Source: Rhodopseudomonas sp. BAL398 (GTDB taxonomy: Bacteria > Pseudomonadota > Alphaproteobacteria > Rhizobiales > Xanthobacteraceae). From it: a stretch of 64,000 nt of DNA. Below the pieces are notes generated by a model that made no database searches, was not told the DNA's origin, and was given only the letters and a program-made list of their open reading frames with translations. Below are positions 38,931 through 47,794 of the stretch, one piece after another. The translations under genes and the position numbers were made by a program. Each line of letters opens with the position of its first letter. The stretch's first letter is position 1. The DNA lies in assembly GCF_033001325.1 (NCBI RefSeq), contig NZ_CP133111.1, forward strand, positions 1,364,001 through 1,428,000, given 5' to 3'.

Positions 38931-39830
38931 TCACGACCGCGTTGCCAGAACGACGCCCGCCAGCGTGAACAGCAAGGCGACGAGCTGGCCCCAGCCCAGA
39001 GGCTCGTGCAGCGCGATCGCCGAGGCCACCACACCGATCACCGGCACCGCCATCGTTCCGATCGCCGCCACCGCGGCCGGCAGCCTTGCGAGGGCGGCGA
39101 ACCAGCAGACATAGGCGATGCAGAACTGCACCAGGGTCATATAGGCCATCAGCGCCCAGCCCATCGCCGACAGCGCCGCGATCCGCGGACTTTCGAATAT
39201 CAGCCCGGCCAGCGCCACCGGGACGCAGCCGATCCCGATCTGCAGCGCGCTGGAGGAAATCAGCGGCAGGTTCAGCGGCAGCCGCTTGGCGGTGACGGTG
39301 CCGAGCGCGAAGGCAAACGCCCCAACCAGCACCATGATGATGCCCGGCAGCTTCGCCATGCTGGCGGCCATGCCGTTGCCGCCCATCAGCGCCGCGATGC
39401 CGGCGAACGCCATCAGCATTGCCAGCGCTCGCGTCAGCGACATCCGCTCGCCGAGCATCAGCCAGGCCAGCAGCGAGGCCCACACCGGCATCGTATAGGC
39501 GATCACCGCGGCCTCGGAGGCCGGCAGATACAGCAGCGCGATCCCCATCAGCGTCATCCAGGTGGTGACGTTGAGGAACGACGACAGCAGCAACCTGCCC
39601 CATTGCCCGCGCGGCACGCGCAGGCTCTGCCCCCGCGCCAGCGCCAGGATGGCGAGCAGCGCGCCGCCGGCGACCCCGGTCAGCCCGCGCGCCGACATGG
39701 GCGGCCACTCGGTGAGAATCTCTTTCATCACCGGCCAGTTCAGCCCCCAGGCGACCGAGGTGATGGCCAGGAACGCCAGACCGGCGGGCGCAATTGGCGC
39801 TCGCGCGCGTGGCATGTGTTGATCTGTCAT
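38931..39830 (-). CDS. EamA/DMT-family permease
   Basis: This 299-residue protein has ten hydrophobic helices in two EamA repeats: SVAWGLNWPVMKEILTEWPP opens the first, and PLISSSALQIGIGCVPVALA the second. The C-terminal AIALHEPLGWGQLVALLFTL is typical. Substrates of such permeases are often amino acids, sugars or metabolites. ATG at 39830 is used; an internal ATG (MPRAR) five codons later is an alternative. Confidence 0.85.
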   Translation of the reverse strand: MTDQHMPRARAPIAPAGLAFLAITSVAWGLNWPVMKEILTEWPPMSARGLTGVAGGALLAILALARGQSLRVPRGQWGRLLLSSFLNVTTWMTLMGIALLYLPASEAAVIAYTMPVWASLLAWLMLGERMSLTRALAMLMAFAGIAALMGGNGMAASMAKLPGIIMVLVGAFAFALGTVTAKRLPLNLPLISSSALQIGIGCVPVALAGLIFESPRIAALSAMGWALMAYMTLVQFCIAYVCWFAALARLPAAVAAIGTMAVPVIGVVASAIALHEPLGWGQLVALLFTLAGVVLATRS

Positions 39831-40229
39831 GGGAAGCCGGTGCGAGGAACCTGCGCATCATGCCGGTATTGAGATCCGCGCACCACCCGAAAACGAATCG
39901 TTGGGCGCCGTTTGCTCCACCGCCCGAACCGGCGAGTCGCCGCCCGGTCGTCTTGGCAGGCCCGACTCGCCGCCATTGCCATGGAAAAACGCGCCGTTCC
40001 GCCATGTCTGGCCGCCGCCGTCCTTCCCGGAAAACGATACCGCCGCCTCGCCCGCCTGAGTCGCTCCTTGGCAACCCCGCGCGACGAAAAAATACCTGCC
40101 TGTGAACAGCGGGTGTAGGTCGGTTTGGAACCGGCTTTGCGGATTTTTTGCGCTTCCGATTCCATGAGGACTCACCGATACTTGGCCACATCAGGACGCG
40201 GCCAGGCCCCCTGTTTTCCCGCACTTTCC
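39831..40229. other. Intergenic stretch, no feature recognised
   Basis: This lies between the EamA gene and the nrdJ promoter elements. I see no convincing gene or repeat. Short overlapping frames here lack ribosome sites. Confidence 0.45.
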
Positions 40230-40298
40230 ACCATATTTAGTATTTGATTCAGAAAGTCGCACTAGTTCTTGACGGGTGCGATGGAGTCGGCCTAGTTT
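40230..40298 (+). promoter_or_regulatory. Putative nrdJ promoter with two NrdR-like boxes
   Basis: ACCATATTTAGT (40230-40241) matches 10 of 12 positions of the NrdR box core ACWATATMTWGT, and ACTAGTTCTTGA (40261-40272) matches 9 of 12. Their starts are exactly 31 bp apart, the three-helical-turn spacing usual for paired NrdR sites. The second box overlaps TTGACG (40269-40274), a good -35, followed after 18 bp by TAGTTT (40293-40298). The arrangement predicts NrdR repression of nrdJ. Confidence 0.7.
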
Positions 40299-40304
40299 TG
40301 GTGC

Positions 40305-40635
40305 GTCCAACGCGGGTTGTTTTGGGTCCCGCCGGACGTTCCCAGAAGGGTAGCAAACAAGCCAACTCCGTGAGCCGTCGCGGCAACGGAGTGTGGGCTT
40401 GTCGTCGCCGCGAAACGGAGTGTTTGAGCCGACAAAAGTGAGCCGGGTAACGGCTCCAAAACGCGTGCAAGGCGTTGAGCAGCATGTCCCCGGACACCCC
40501 GAGCCAAGCTCGGGCGGGCGTGCGCCAGAAGAGAAACAGGGCCGGAATACCGGTCAGAGCCGCGAACAGGCGTTCGCGAATTTGAACTCAGCGGGCCGCA
40601 TATGATGCGGGTCCGATCTATGAATGGGGCACGAG
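40305..40635 (+). ncRNA. Long structured 5' leader of nrdJ (candidate RNA regulator)
   Basis: About 330 nt separate the predicted start from nrdJ. A strong stem pairs ACAAGCC (40357-40363) and ACTCCGT (40365-40371) with ACGGAGT (40386-40392) and GGCTTGT (40396-40402). A second ACGGAGT at 40415-40421 could compete for the same ACTCCGT. Further stems are GAGCCG/CGGCTC (40440-40456), CCCGAGC/GCTCGGG (40498-40514), CGCGAAC/GTTCGCG (40561-40578) and CCGCAT/ATGCGG (40596-40610), the last ending 25 nt before the start codon. No cobalamin-riboswitch B12 box (GCCACTG) is present. Whether it regulates is inference. Confidence 0.55.
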
Positions 40636-43600
40636 ATGAAGATCGAACGGCGCTACACCAAGGACGGCCAGTCACCCTATGCCGAGATCCAGTTTCGGAT
40701 GACGACCAGCGAGATTCGCAATCCCGATGGCTCGGTGGTGTTCCGCCTTGAGAACGTCGAGGTGCCCGATTCCTGGTCGCAGGTCGCCTCCGACGTGCTG
40801 GCGCAGAAATATTTCCGCAAGGCCGGCGTCGCCGCGCGCTTGAAGAAGGTCGAGGAAGAGACCGTACCGTCCTGGCTGTGGCGCTCGGTCCCCGACACCG
40901 AGGCGCTGGCGCATCTGCCGGAGAAGGAGCGCTTTGTCAGCGAATTGTCGTCCAAGCAGGTGTTCGATCGCCTCGCCGGCTGCTGGACCTATTGGGGCTG
41001 GAAGGGCAGCTACTTCACCTCCGAGGAGGACGCCCACGCCTTCCATGACGAGCTGCGCTACATGCTGGCCAAGCAGATGGTCGCGCCGAATTCGCCGCAA
41101 TGGTTCAACACCGGACTGCACTGGGCTTACGGCGTCGACGGCCCCGGCCAGGGCCATTTCTATGTCGACTGGAAGACCGGCAAGCTGACCAAGTCGAAAT
41201 CCTCTTATGAGCACCCGCAGCCGCATGCCTGCTTCATCCAGGGCATCGAGGACGACCTCGTCAATGAGGGCGGCATCATGGATCTGTGGGTCCGCGAGGC
41301 GCGCTTGTTCAAATACGGCTCCGGCACCGGCTCCAACTTCTCGCGGCTGCGCGGCGAAGGCGAGCGGCTGTCCGGCGGCGGCAAATCCAGCGGCCTGATG
41401 AGCTTCCTGAAGATCGGCGACCGCGCCGCCGGCGCCATCAAGTCGGGCGGCACCACGCGCCGCGCCGCCAAGATGGTGGTGGTCGACGCCGACCATCCGG
41501 ATATCGAGACCTATATCGACTGGAAGGTGAAGGAAGAGCAGAAGGTCGCCGCGATGGTGACCGGCTCCAAGATCAACCAGAAGCACCTCAAGGCGGTGAT
41601 GCGCGCCTGCGTCAATTGCGAGGGCTCCGGCGACGATTGCTTCGATCCCGAGAAGAATCCGGCGCTGCGCCGCGAGGTCAAGCTGGCGCGCCGCGCGCTG
41701 GTGCAGGACGCGATGATCAAGCGCGTCATCCAGTTCGCCAAGCAGGGCTACAAGGAAATCGACTTCCCGACCTACGACACCGACTGGGATTCCGAGGCCT
41801 ACCTCACCGTGTCGGGCCAGAACTCCAACAACTCCGTGTCGCTGAAGGATGATTTCCTCCGCGCGGTGGAAACCGATGGCGACTGGGATCTGATCGGCCG
41901 CACCAACAAGAAGGTGATGAAGACGATCAAGGCCCGCGACCTGTGGGAGAAGATCGGCTACGCCGCCTGGGCGTCGGCCGATCCCGGCCTGCACTTCAAC
42001 ACCACGATGAATGACTGGCACACCTGCAAGGCCTCGGGCGACATCCGCGCCAGCAATCCGTGCTCGGAATACATGTTCCTGGATGACACCGCCTGCAATC
42101 TGGCCTCGGCCAATCTGCTGACCTTCTACGACACCACCGCCAATGTGTTCGACATCGGCGCCTATGAACATCTGTGCCGGCTGTGGACCGTGGTGCTGGA
42201 AATCTCCGTCATGATGGCGCAGTTTCCGTCCAAGCAGATCGCGGAGCTGTCGTACGAATTCCGCACTTTGGGCCTCGGCTTCGCCAATATCGGCGGGCTG
42301 CTGATGACCATGGGTCTGTCCTACGACTCCAAGGAAGGCCGCGCGCTGTGCGGCGCGCTGTCGGCGATCATGACCGGCACCAGCTACGCCACCTCGGCCG
42401 AGATGGCCAAGGAGCTCGGCCCGTTCCCCGGCTACAAGAAGAACGCCAGCCATATGCTGCGCGTGATCCGCAATCATCGCCGCGCCGCGCATGGCGAATC
42501 CCGCGGCTATGAGGCGCTGGCGGTGTCGCCGGAGCCGCTCGACCAGCTGTCCTGCCCGCTGCCCGACGCCGTCGAGCGCGCCAAATATGCCTGGGACCAG
42601 GCGCTCGAACTCGGCGAATTGCACGGCTATCGCAACGCCCAGACCACGGTGGTCGCCCCGACCGGCACCATCGGCCTCGTCATGGATTGCGACACCACCG
42701 GCATCGAGCCCGATTTCGCGCTGGTGAAGTTCAAGAAGCTCGCCGGTGGCGGCTATTGGAAGATCATCAACCGCGCGGTGCCCGCCGCTCTGCGCATCCT
42801 CGGCTATCCGGAACACCAGATCGCCGAGATCGAGGCCTATGCGGTCGGCCATGGCTCGCTCAGCAATGCCCCGGCCATCAATGTCGCGACACTGAAGGCC
42901 AAGGGCTTTACCGACGAGGCGCTGAAGAAGGCCGAGGCCGCGCTGCCGACCGCCTTCGACATCAAATTCGCCTTCAACAAATGGACTTTTGGCGAAAATT
43001 TCCTGCATGACGCGCTGAAGCTCGACCCCGAAGCGATCGCGGCACCGAATTTCGACCTGCTGGCCGCGATCGGCTTCTCCAAGCGCGAGATCGAAGCCGC
43101 CAACATCCACATCTGCGGCGCCATGACCATCGAGGGCGCGCCGCATCTCAAGCCCGAGCATTACAGCGTGTTCGACTGCGCCAATCCCTGCGGCAAGGTC
43201 GGCAAGCGCTATCTGTCGGTCGAAAGCCACATCCGCATGATGGCGGCGGCGCAGCCCTTCATCTCGGGGGCGATCTCCAAGACCATCAACATGCCCAACG
43301 ACGCCACGGTGGAGGATTGCAAATCCGCCTATCTGCTGTCGTGGAAGCTGGCCTTGAAGGCCAACGCGCTGTATCGCGACGGCTCGAAACTGTCGCAGCC
43401 CCTGAACTCGCAGCTGATCAGCGACGACGACGAGGACGAGGACGGCATCGACGCCTTCATGGAGAAGCCGATGGCGGCCCGCACCGCGGCGCTGTCCGAA
43501 AAGGTGGTGGAGCGGCTGGTCGAGCGCATCGTGGTGATGCGCGAACGCGAGAAGATGCCGGACCGCCGCAAGGGCTATACGCAAAAGGCCGTGGTCGGCG

Positions 43601-44397
43601 GCCACAAGGTCTATCTGCGCACCGGCGAATATGATGACGGCCGGATCGGCGAGATCTTCATCGACATGCACAAGGAAGGCGCGGCGCTGCGCTCCTTCAT
43701 CAACAACTTCGCCATCGCGGTGTCGCTGGGCCTGCAATATGGCGTGCCGCTGGAGGAATATGTCGACGCCTTCACCTTCACCCGCTTCGAGCCGGCGGGT
43801 CCCGTGCAGGGCAATGATTCGATCAAATACGCCACCTCGATCCTGGACTACGTGTTCCGCGAACTCGCTGTGAGCTATATGGGCCGCTTCGACCTCGCCC
43901 ATGTCGATCCGACCGAGACGCATTTCGACGCGCTCGGCAAGGGCGTCGCCGAAGGCAAGTCGCCGGAGGTGCCGAGCAACAAGTACCTGTCGAAGGGCCT
44001 GACCCGCTCGCGCACCGACAATCTGGTGGTGATGCGCGCCGACGCCCGCCCCGCGGCCCCCGCCCCGGCCACGGGCTCCGCCCCCGAGACCAATCGCGGT
44101 GGCCTCACCTCGGTCGCCTCCTCGGCCCGCGTCGCCGACCAGGTCGAAGGCGTCACCGCGCTGAAGCAGGAAGCCGACCACGATCTGTCGCCGACCGAAA
44201 AGTTGGAAGCCCTGCAATGGAGCCGCACCGGCGCCGCCCAGGCCCAACCCGCCGCCACCAAAGCCACCCGCCGCGCCGAAGCCAAAGCACGCGGCTACGA
44301 GGGAGATTCGTGCGGAGAGTGCGGGAATTTCACGCTGGTCCGTAACGGGACCTGCATGAAGTGCGATACGTGCGGCAGCACGACGGGGTGTAGCTGA
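40636..44397 (+). CDS. nrdJ: Adenosylcobalamin-dependent ribonucleotide reductase (class II)
   Basis: NrdJ reduces ribonucleotides to deoxyribonucleotides with adenosylcobalamin, oxygen-independently. From the ATG at 40636 ([20 protein letters not shown]) it has 1253 residues; an ATG at 40624 adds four. Blocks include [60 protein letters not shown] with the active-site cysteine region, and [20 protein letters not shown]. The C terminus has a Cys-rich ribbon, [18 protein letters not shown], likely the redox-active tail. A low-complexity Ala/Pro linker precedes it. It is the only reductase gene in the window and is preceded by NrdR-like boxes. Confidence 0.96.
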   Translation: MKIERRYTKDGQSPYAEIQFRMTTSEIRNPDGSVVFRLENVEVPDSWSQVASDVLAQKYFRKAGVAARLKKVEEETVPSWLWRSVPDTEALAHLPEKERFVSELSSKQVFDRLAGCWTYWGWKGSYFTSEEDAHAFHDELRYMLAKQMVAPNSPQWFNTGLHWAYGVDGPGQGHFYVDWKTGKLTKSKSSYEHPQPHACFIQGIEDDLVNEGGIMDLWVREARLFKYGSGTGSNFSRLRGEGERLSGGGKSSGLMSFLKIGDRAAGAIKSGGTTRRAAKMVVVDADHPDIETYIDWKVKEEQKVAAMVTGSKINQKHLKAVMRACVNCEGSGDDCFDPEKNPALRREVKLARRALVQDAMIKRVIQFAKQGYKEIDFPTYDTDWDSEAYLTVSGQNSNNSVSLKDDFLRAVETDGDWDLIGRTNKKVMKTIKARDLWEKIGYAAWASADPGLHFNTTMNDWHTCKASGDIRASNPCSEYMFLDDTACNLASANLLTFYDTTANVFDIGAYEHLCRLWTVVLEISVMMAQFPSKQIAELSYEFRTLGLGFANIGGLLMTMGLSYDSKEGRALCGALSAIMTGTSYATSAEMAKELGPFPGYKKNASHMLRVIRNHRRAAHGESRGYEALAVSPEPLDQLSCPLPDAVERAKYAWDQALELGELHGYRNAQTTVVAPTGTIGLVMDCDTTGIEPDFALVKFKKLAGGGYWKIINRAVPAALRILGYPEHQIAEIEAYAVGHGSLSNAPAINVATLKAKGFTDEALKKAEAALPTAFDIKFAFNKWTFGENFLHDALKLDPEAIAAPNFDLLAAIGFSKREIEAANIHICGAMTIEGAPHLKPEHYSVFDCANPCGKVGKRYLSVESHIRMMAAAQPFISGAISKTINMPNDATVEDCKSAYLLSWKLALKANALYRDGSKLSQPLNSQLISDDDEDEDGIDAFMEKPMAARTAALSEKVVERLVERIVVMREREKMPDRRKGYTQKAVVGGHKVYLRTGEYDDGRIGEIFIDMHKEGAALRSFINNFAIAVSLGLQYGVPLEEYVDAFTFTRFEPAGPVQGNDSIKYATSILDYVFRELAVSYMGRFDLAHVDPTETHFDALGKGVAEGKSPEVPSNKYLSKGLTRSRTDNLVVMRADARPAAPAPATGSAPETNRGGLTSVASSARVADQVEGVTALKQEADHDLSPTEKLEALQWSRTGAAQAQPAATKATRRAEAKARGYEGDSCGECGNFTLVRNGTCMKCDTCGSTTGCS

Positions 44398-44409
44398 GCA
44401 AAAAGTAAT

Positions 44410-44457
44410 GAGGAAGGCCGCCGCTCGCTTAAAGCAAAGCGAGCGGCGGCCTTCCTC
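44410..44457. terminator. Perfect 21-bp hairpin after nrdJ
   Basis: A 21-bp perfect stem (GAGGAAGGCCGCCGC... at 44410-44430 with its complement at 44437-44457) and a 6-nt loop lies 12 bp after the nrdJ stop. There is no U tract on either side, so termination may be through a different mechanism or the hairpin may protect the 3' end. Confidence 0.6.
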
Positions 44458-44751
44458 AGAGAGCGAAACGCTGGGGAAAAGTCAAAAAACCAGGTTCCGA
44501 CATCGAACAAAGGGTGATCAGCGATATATTGTGAGCTAATAGACCAATGATTCGTCCAGACCCAAAAACACCAATGCCGAGGCGCTAACCTCGGCATTGG
44601 AACCCGTGAAGCACAGTTGAAGTACTTACGGGGGCACCGAGAAAGCAATCGCTTCCTCTCAGTCGCATGAGCAGTTAAGCGATTCGGTCGTCCGGCGTCT
44701 AGCGGAGCTTCAACGTTTTCCAGCGCCATCTGGCGCGAAGGAGCAACGTCT
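44458..44751. other. Intergenic stretch, nothing recognised
   Basis: This 294-bp stretch between the nrdJ hairpin and the small gene at 44752 shows no gene or repeat. Codon and base use become less GC-rich from here on, towards the accessory region. Confidence 0.45.
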
Positions 44752-44955
44752 ATGCCAAAGTATACCCGCAACTCCGGCAACGATTGGAAGCCCGCCGAAG
44801 TCGAACAGCTTCGGCAGGAAGCGAAGCACAATACGCCGACTCGCGTAATCGGTCTCCATCTTGGACGGACTGAAAACGCCGTGCGCAATCGCGCCTCGCA
44901 AGAGCGCATCTCGCTGAAGCCAACCAATCAGTCTCCATACAATCGGCAGAAGTAA
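44752..44955 (+). CDS. Small SANT/HTH-like protein
   Basis: The protein has 67 residues and a good ribosome site, GAAGGAGCAACGTCT, before the ATG. It begins MPKYTRNSGNDWKPAEVEQL and continues TRVIGLHLGRTENAVRNRAS, a helix-turn-helix of the kind in small SANT/Myb-like or GcrA-like proteins (W...E...L...G...AV..RA). The pattern TxxxIGxxLGRTxxAVRxRA is common in proteobacterial DNA-binding proteins of this size. A terminator follows directly. It may be a regulator, but no target is known. Confidence 0.65.
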   Translation: MPKYTRNSGNDWKPAEVEQLRQEAKHNTPTRVIGLHLGRTENAVRNRASQERISLKPTNQSPYNRQK

Positions 44956-44956
44956 G

Positions 44957-44990
44957 AAAGTGGGGGGCACCCGTTGCTCCCCCACTTTTG
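44957..44990 (+). terminator. Rho-independent terminator after the small HTH gene
   Basis: AAAGTGGGGG (44957-44966) pairs with CCCCCACTTT (44979-44988), followed by TG TTC. It lies directly after the stop codon and isolates the AbiTii gene from the upstream transcript. Confidence 0.85.
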
Positions 44991-45018
44991 TTCAAGTCTG
45001 CAAACACATGGAGAGATC

Positions 45019-45915
45019 ATGCTTCAGAGATTATTCGGCAACTCCATCGTCCGCGAGATCCAAAGTGACCTTCTTGCCGACAGCACCGTACTTTCGAACG
45101 TGCTCAGAAAGGCGCGTTTAGCGGCCCGCAAGTTAGATCTCGCCAAATTTGAAAAGTGGATCGCAAGTGAATCAGATGGATACAAGAACACGACATGGAA
45201 CGATTTGCCTAAATACAGGACGATCGGGGCAATCCCGCGCTTTTTTAATCCATATAGAGGCTGGTGCCCAATCATTATTGAGGACCCCCAGTTGTATGAA
45301 CTTTGCCACAGAATTCCACTATTCCAATCAATCGCTGAGTTGGAGTGCCTGCTAGGCACGGATGAGTCTCTTACTTATGCATACCCGCCCGGAATCACCA
45401 AAATCCTCCGAGACGGAATGGATATTCAGTTTGACATTCGTGCGATGGTGAGCAGGAACCAACTTGCTGCCCCGATTAATGCGGTAAAGAATATCGTGCT
45501 GGATTGGGTTGTGGATCTCGAGAAGGCAGGAATAATTGGCGAAGGATTGGGGTTTTCAACAAGCGATAAGAAGGAGGCCCAGACGGTGACGCAAAACATC
45601 TACGCACAGAATATTGGTAACCTTGGAGATGTCAGCGACAAGTCCTCCGTGAACAACAATCTCGTCAACAGCTCCTTTACGATCGGCGACATCGATAGGC
45701 ACGTTCAACAAATACGCGAATGTCTTCCCGCGCTACCACCCGACGCACGACTGCCGATAGAGGCTGAATTAGATAAGATAGAAGCAAGCAAGACCGCGGA
45801 AGACCCGATCGCTGCCCGCAGCGCACTCTTAAATATTCGATCAATATGCGAAAGCGCCACGAGCAATCTTGCGGCGCAAGGCATCATAGCGCTTATCAAG
45901 GGCTTGTTTGGATAA
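45019..45915 (+). CDS. AbiTii-domain abortive-infection protein
   Basis: This 298-residue protein starts at 45019 behind GGAGAGATC (MLQRLFGNSIVREIQSDLLA). Residues about 15-125 match the AbiTii domain of predicted phage-resistance proteins: DSTVLSNVLRKARLAARKLD, FEKWIASESDGYKNT, DLPKYR and SIAELECLL. A middle region is helical. The C-terminal part begins with a Gln/Asn-rich segment (TVTQNIYAQNIGNLGDVSDK) typical of linkers in these proteins, then a helical bundle. The base composition is clearly lower in GC than the neighbours, suggesting transfer. The phage specificity and mechanism are unknown. Confidence 0.8.
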   Translation: MLQRLFGNSIVREIQSDLLADSTVLSNVLRKARLAARKLDLAKFEKWIASESDGYKNTTWNDLPKYRTIGAIPRFFNPYRGWCPIIIEDPQLYELCHRIPLFQSIAELECLLGTDESLTYAYPPGITKILRDGMDIQFDIRAMVSRNQLAAPINAVKNIVLDWVVDLEKAGIIGEGLGFSTSDKKEAQTVTQNIYAQNIGNLGDVSDKSSVNNNLVNSSFTIGDIDRHVQQIRECLPALPPDARLPIEAELDKIEASKTAEDPIAARSALLNIRSICESATSNLAAQGIIALIKGLFG

Positions 45916-46011
45916 AGCAAGCAAGCGTGGCCAGGATGACAATCCGGGTCTCCTTTCTGAAACGCTGTCCCCGGATAGCAAGCGTAGATGGGGTAACGGG
46001 CCGGCCGAGCC

Positions 46012-46147
46012 AGCCGCACGCTCGCTACGGCGCGATTTGAGAGCGCGCTCGCGTGCGGCTTCCCCGGGAGGCGGTCGTCCCTCAAAATGATGGTGTCAAT
46101 GAACCGGAGTCGGGCAAGCCCGCTCCAAGCATCATCGAGGGACGACC
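46012..46147 (+). ncRNA. Candidate IS110 bridge-RNA region (5' non-coding end)
   Basis: Two strong stems are stacked in front of the transposase. AGCCGCACGC (46012-46021) pairs with GCGTGCGGCT (46051-46060). GGTCGTCCCTC (46073-46083) pairs with GAGGGACGACC (46137-46147), extended by ATGATG/CATCAT, and enclosing an inner hairpin GGAG-GGGC/GCCC-CTCC. In the IS110 branch, bridge RNAs are made from this end. That this is such an RNA is inference; the loops would be expected to pair with donor and target. Confidence 0.5.
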
Positions 46148-47182
46148 ATGTACCACTATGCAGGAATTGACGTGTCTTTGGAACAGTCTGCTGTTTGCAT
46201 CGTCGACGGCGCGGGCAAGATTTTGCGCGAGGCCAAGGTCGCGAGCGAGCCGGAGGCGTTGATTGCCTGGTTCGGGTCGCAGGGCTGGGCTCTCGAACGG
46301 ATCGGCCTCGAGGCGGGACCTCTGTCGCAATGGTTATACGCCGGGTTGCGCGGGGCCGGTCTTGCGGTCGAACTACTGGAGACCCGGCATGTCCGCGACG
46401 CCTTCAAGGCGATGTCGGTGAAGACCGATCGCAACGACGCCCGCGCCATCGCGCAATTGATGCGGCTGGGCTGGTTCCGGCCGGTTCATTGCAAGTCGAT
46501 CGAAGCGCAGGAGGTTCGGGCGGTGTTGACCGCGCGCAAGCTGCTGCAGTCGAAGCTGCTCGACGTCGAGAACAGTCTGCGTGGGGTGTTGCGCGGCTTC
46601 GGGCTGAAGGTCGGCAGGACCACCGAGCGCAGCTTCGCGGCGCGGATCGAAGAATTGGTCGCCGGACACGCGGCGCTGGCGTCGATTGCGAAGGCGCTGC
46701 TCGCGGTTCATGCGGTGCTGCTGCGCGAGTTCAAATGCCTGAACAAACAAGTCGTGCAGCTCGCCAGAGCGCAACCGCAGGCGCGGCTGCTGATGACGAC
46801 GCCGTCGGTCGGCCCGATCGTGGCGCTGACCTATGCCTGCGCGATCGACGATCCGGCGCGCTTCAACTCGTCGAAGGCGGCCGGCGCGCATTTCGGCCTG
46901 ACGCCGAAGAAGTATCAATCGGGACAGACCGATTACACCGGCCGCATCACCAAGATCGGCGATGCTTCGGTGCGCGAGGCGCTCTATCAGGCGGCTCATG
47001 TCATGCTGACCAAGCCGGTCAAGAACTGCACCGAACTGAAGAGCTGGGCGATGCGGATCGCCCGGCGCGCCGGCCTGCGCAAGGCCAAGGTCGCGCTGGC
47101 GCGCAAGCTCGCGGTCGTCCTGCATCGCATGCTCGCCGACACCAAGCCGTTCAACCCCAACGCCAAGGCGCTGGCAGCTTAA
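46148..47182 (+). CDS. IS110-family transposase, copy A
   Basis: The 344-residue recombinase has the N-terminal RuvC-like DEDD domain with D8 (GIDVS), E55 (GLEAGP), D94 and D97 (VKTDRNDARAIAQ). The C-terminal Tnp domain has LLMTTPSVGPIVALTYACAI and LTPKKYQSGQTDYTGRITKI, in which S258 probably equals the catalytic serine. The protein appears intact. It differs from copy B only by Ala48 (Thr48 in B). The start follows directly on the stem region with no separate ribosome site except GAGGGACGACC. Confidence 0.93.
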   Translation: MYHYAGIDVSLEQSAVCIVDGAGKILREAKVASEPEALIAWFGSQGWALERIGLEAGPLSQWLYAGLRGAGLAVELLETRHVRDAFKAMSVKTDRNDARAIAQLMRLGWFRPVHCKSIEAQEVRAVLTARKLLQSKLLDVENSLRGVLRGFGLKVGRTTERSFAARIEELVAGHAALASIAKALLAVHAVLLREFKCLNKQVVQLARAQPQARLLMTTPSVGPIVALTYACAIDDPARFNSSKAAGAHFGLTPKKYQSGQTDYTGRITKIGDASVREALYQAAHVMLTKPVKNCTELKSWAMRIARRAGLRKAKVALARKLAVVLHRMLADTKPFNPNAKALAA

Positions 47183-47437
47183 CAGGGAGAAATCATCGGT
47201 TCGGGGAGGCCCACGACACCAGGTCTTCCCCGCGCGAGGTCCCTTCGCCGGGACGATGGATCCGGTCAGGCCGCCATGCGGGAAGTCGGCTCACAACCAC
47301 GCTTCCGTAGATTGGCCGGCCGGCTCCTCTTACGCACCCCTAAAGGTGACGGCCACCGCGCCGATCCCGGACAGAAGCAAGTCGCCGGCGAGAGGATCAC
47401 GTAAAAAGGGATTGACTAACCACTGCCCGTTACAGAA

Positions 47438-47511
47438 GCCCGCATGAGCGCAGCGATATGCGGGGAGCGTCCGGGCAACGACGTCCCGCATATCGCTGCG
47501 CTCATGCGGGC
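47438..47511. repeat. REP-like palindrome, CATGAGCGCAGCGA family
   Basis: Perfect 27-bp inverted arms at 47438-47464 and 47485-47511, with a 20-nt loop, contain CATGAGCGCAGCGATATGCG and its complement. The copy lies against the 3' end of IS copy A. Related copies are at 50186, 50717 and 52972, with a diverged one at 54379. Confidence 0.9.
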
Positions 47512-47648
47512 TACTCCCTACTGAGCTACTAATCCACAGATGGAAGGGTGGCGACTAGTCGCCGCCTGGGGCAACGGCATAGTTGGTCCCACAAGTTCGT
47601 CCCCTATTCAGGGCAAAGTGGGTCCCCTAGCCCAAAAATAGAAAAGGT

Positions 47649-47672
47649 CCCGCCGGCGACGGCGGGGTTTTT
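47649..47672 (+). terminator. Orphan rho-independent terminator
   Basis: CCCGCCG (47649-47655) and CGGCGGG (47660-47666), GCGA loop, then GTTTTT. No plus-strand gene ends nearby except the IS transposase 467 bp back, so it may be a relic of a lost gene. The rest of 47512-47794 holds no recognised feature. Confidence 0.75.
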
Positions 47673-47794
47673 GGCTTCGGATCGAGAGCGGATGAGCGCG
47701 GCGCCGCCGGCTTAGCTAGGAGTCGGCGTCGCCCGCGTAAGTTGCTCTTGCTCCGGCCTTCACGCCATCTGGCATCAATTTCCGGGCACCAGTT

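Larger units (their letters stand above)
45985..47437 (+). mobile_element. IS110-family insertion sequence, copy A
   Basis: The 1453-bp segment from TAGATGGGGTAAC to the CCGTTACAGAA end is repeated almost exactly, in reverse, at 50791-52243. It carries a DEDD transposase and has non-coding ends of about 163 bp (5') and 255 bp (3'). No terminal inverted repeats or target duplication were found, as usual for IS110. The exact ends are set by comparing the copies and could shift by a few bases, because both are followed by the same palindromic repeat. Copies differ at a handful of positions. Confidence 0.85.

Noticed and set aside
40244-40441. Leader peptide gene before nrdJ
   Set aside because: The 65-codon frame begins upstream of the predicted transcript start and has no ribosome site.
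40244-40623. Cobalamin riboswitch in front of nrdJ
   Set aside because: The leader lacks the B12 box GCCACTG and the usual GGGAA/GGTG core elements; only unrelated stems are seen.
40672-44247. 1191-codon open frame antisense to nrdJ
   Set aside because: It mirrors the third-position GC of nrdJ and has no recognisable domain or ribosome site.
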